Below, in pieces: positions 63,158-64,000 of a stretch of 64,000 nt of DNA (position 1 is its first letter; each line of letters opens with the position of its first letter). A program made the translations under genes and the position numbers. The DNA comes from Photobacterium iliopiscarium. Lineage in GTDB: Bacteria; Pseudomonadota; Gammaproteobacteria; Enterobacterales; Vibrionaceae. Location: the NCBI RefSeq assembly GCF_003026395.1, contig NZ_PYOO01000004.1, positions 310,001 to 374,000 on the forward strand. Reading direction: 5' to 3'. Under the pieces are notes generated by a model. The model ran no database searches. It was not told where the DNA came from and saw only the letters and a program-made list of their open reading frames with translations.

Positions 63158-64000
<843 letters not shown>

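Overview
The window is AT-rich gammaproteobacterial chromosome, and the gene content points to Vibrionaceae. I infer Photobacterium or a close relative, not a confirmed species. The clues are a tandem glycine riboswitch in front of a Na+/amino-acid symporter, an AcfD/SslE-type lipoprotein, a VCR-like integron recombination site, and enterobacterial-like fruBKA/cra, pheST/ihfA and lpxL genes. Most of the window is ordinary chromosomal housekeeping and transport. The accessory part is the first 5 kb.

Region 1 (1-5100) is a decayed mobile region. It holds two tandem copies of a unit of about 1 kb (GNAT fragment, unknown fragment, tyrosine-recombinase N-terminal fragment, REP-like palindromes) and a third partial copy. 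It also holds what I read as the proximal end of a relict chromosomal integron. Three attC-like sites and small minus-strand cassette genes lie at 1962-3864. They face a plus-strand 44-residue remnant that looks like the N-terminal part of an IntIA integron integrase. A well-formed LexA box sits just upstream of the remnant. The remnant ends where a seven-unit, 126-bp tandem repeat array begins (about 4209-5032).

Region 2 (5100-11600) is fructose uptake and control: fruBKA on the minus strand, divergent cra/fruR, and three Cra operators between them, followed by a FUSC-family membrane protein. Region 3 (12200-21750) holds a cold-shock protein, an isolated PEP-synthase C-terminal-like protein that lacks catalytic residues, aroH-type DAHP synthase, yajQ, sdaC, two tandem lpxL-like acyltransferases, an M50 site-2 protease and yajD.

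Region 4 (22100-28300) is a module of a DUF2760-like membrane protein and two non-canonical Hsp70 proteins, followed by a small TrfB-like protein. Region 5 (28400-37600) has an ABC-2 exporter pair, an RNase T2, an AGCS symporter, small hypothetical genes and a full-length FUSC protein. Region 6 (37700-47900) has the large AcfD/SslE metalloprotease lipoprotein, several unknown proteins, a YqaB-like HAD phosphatase next to a membrane J-domain protein, and an AraC regulator with a degenerate receiver domain divergent from a GH18 chitinase.

Region 7 (48000-57000) contains the expanded tandem glycine riboswitch with its AGCS symporter, dtpA, yegD, a DsbA-like lipoprotein and yidE. Region 8 (56900-64000) is btuCD, astE, ihfA, pheT and the 3' part of pheS, which runs off the window end. 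No rRNA, tRNA, CRISPR array or complete transposase was found by reading.
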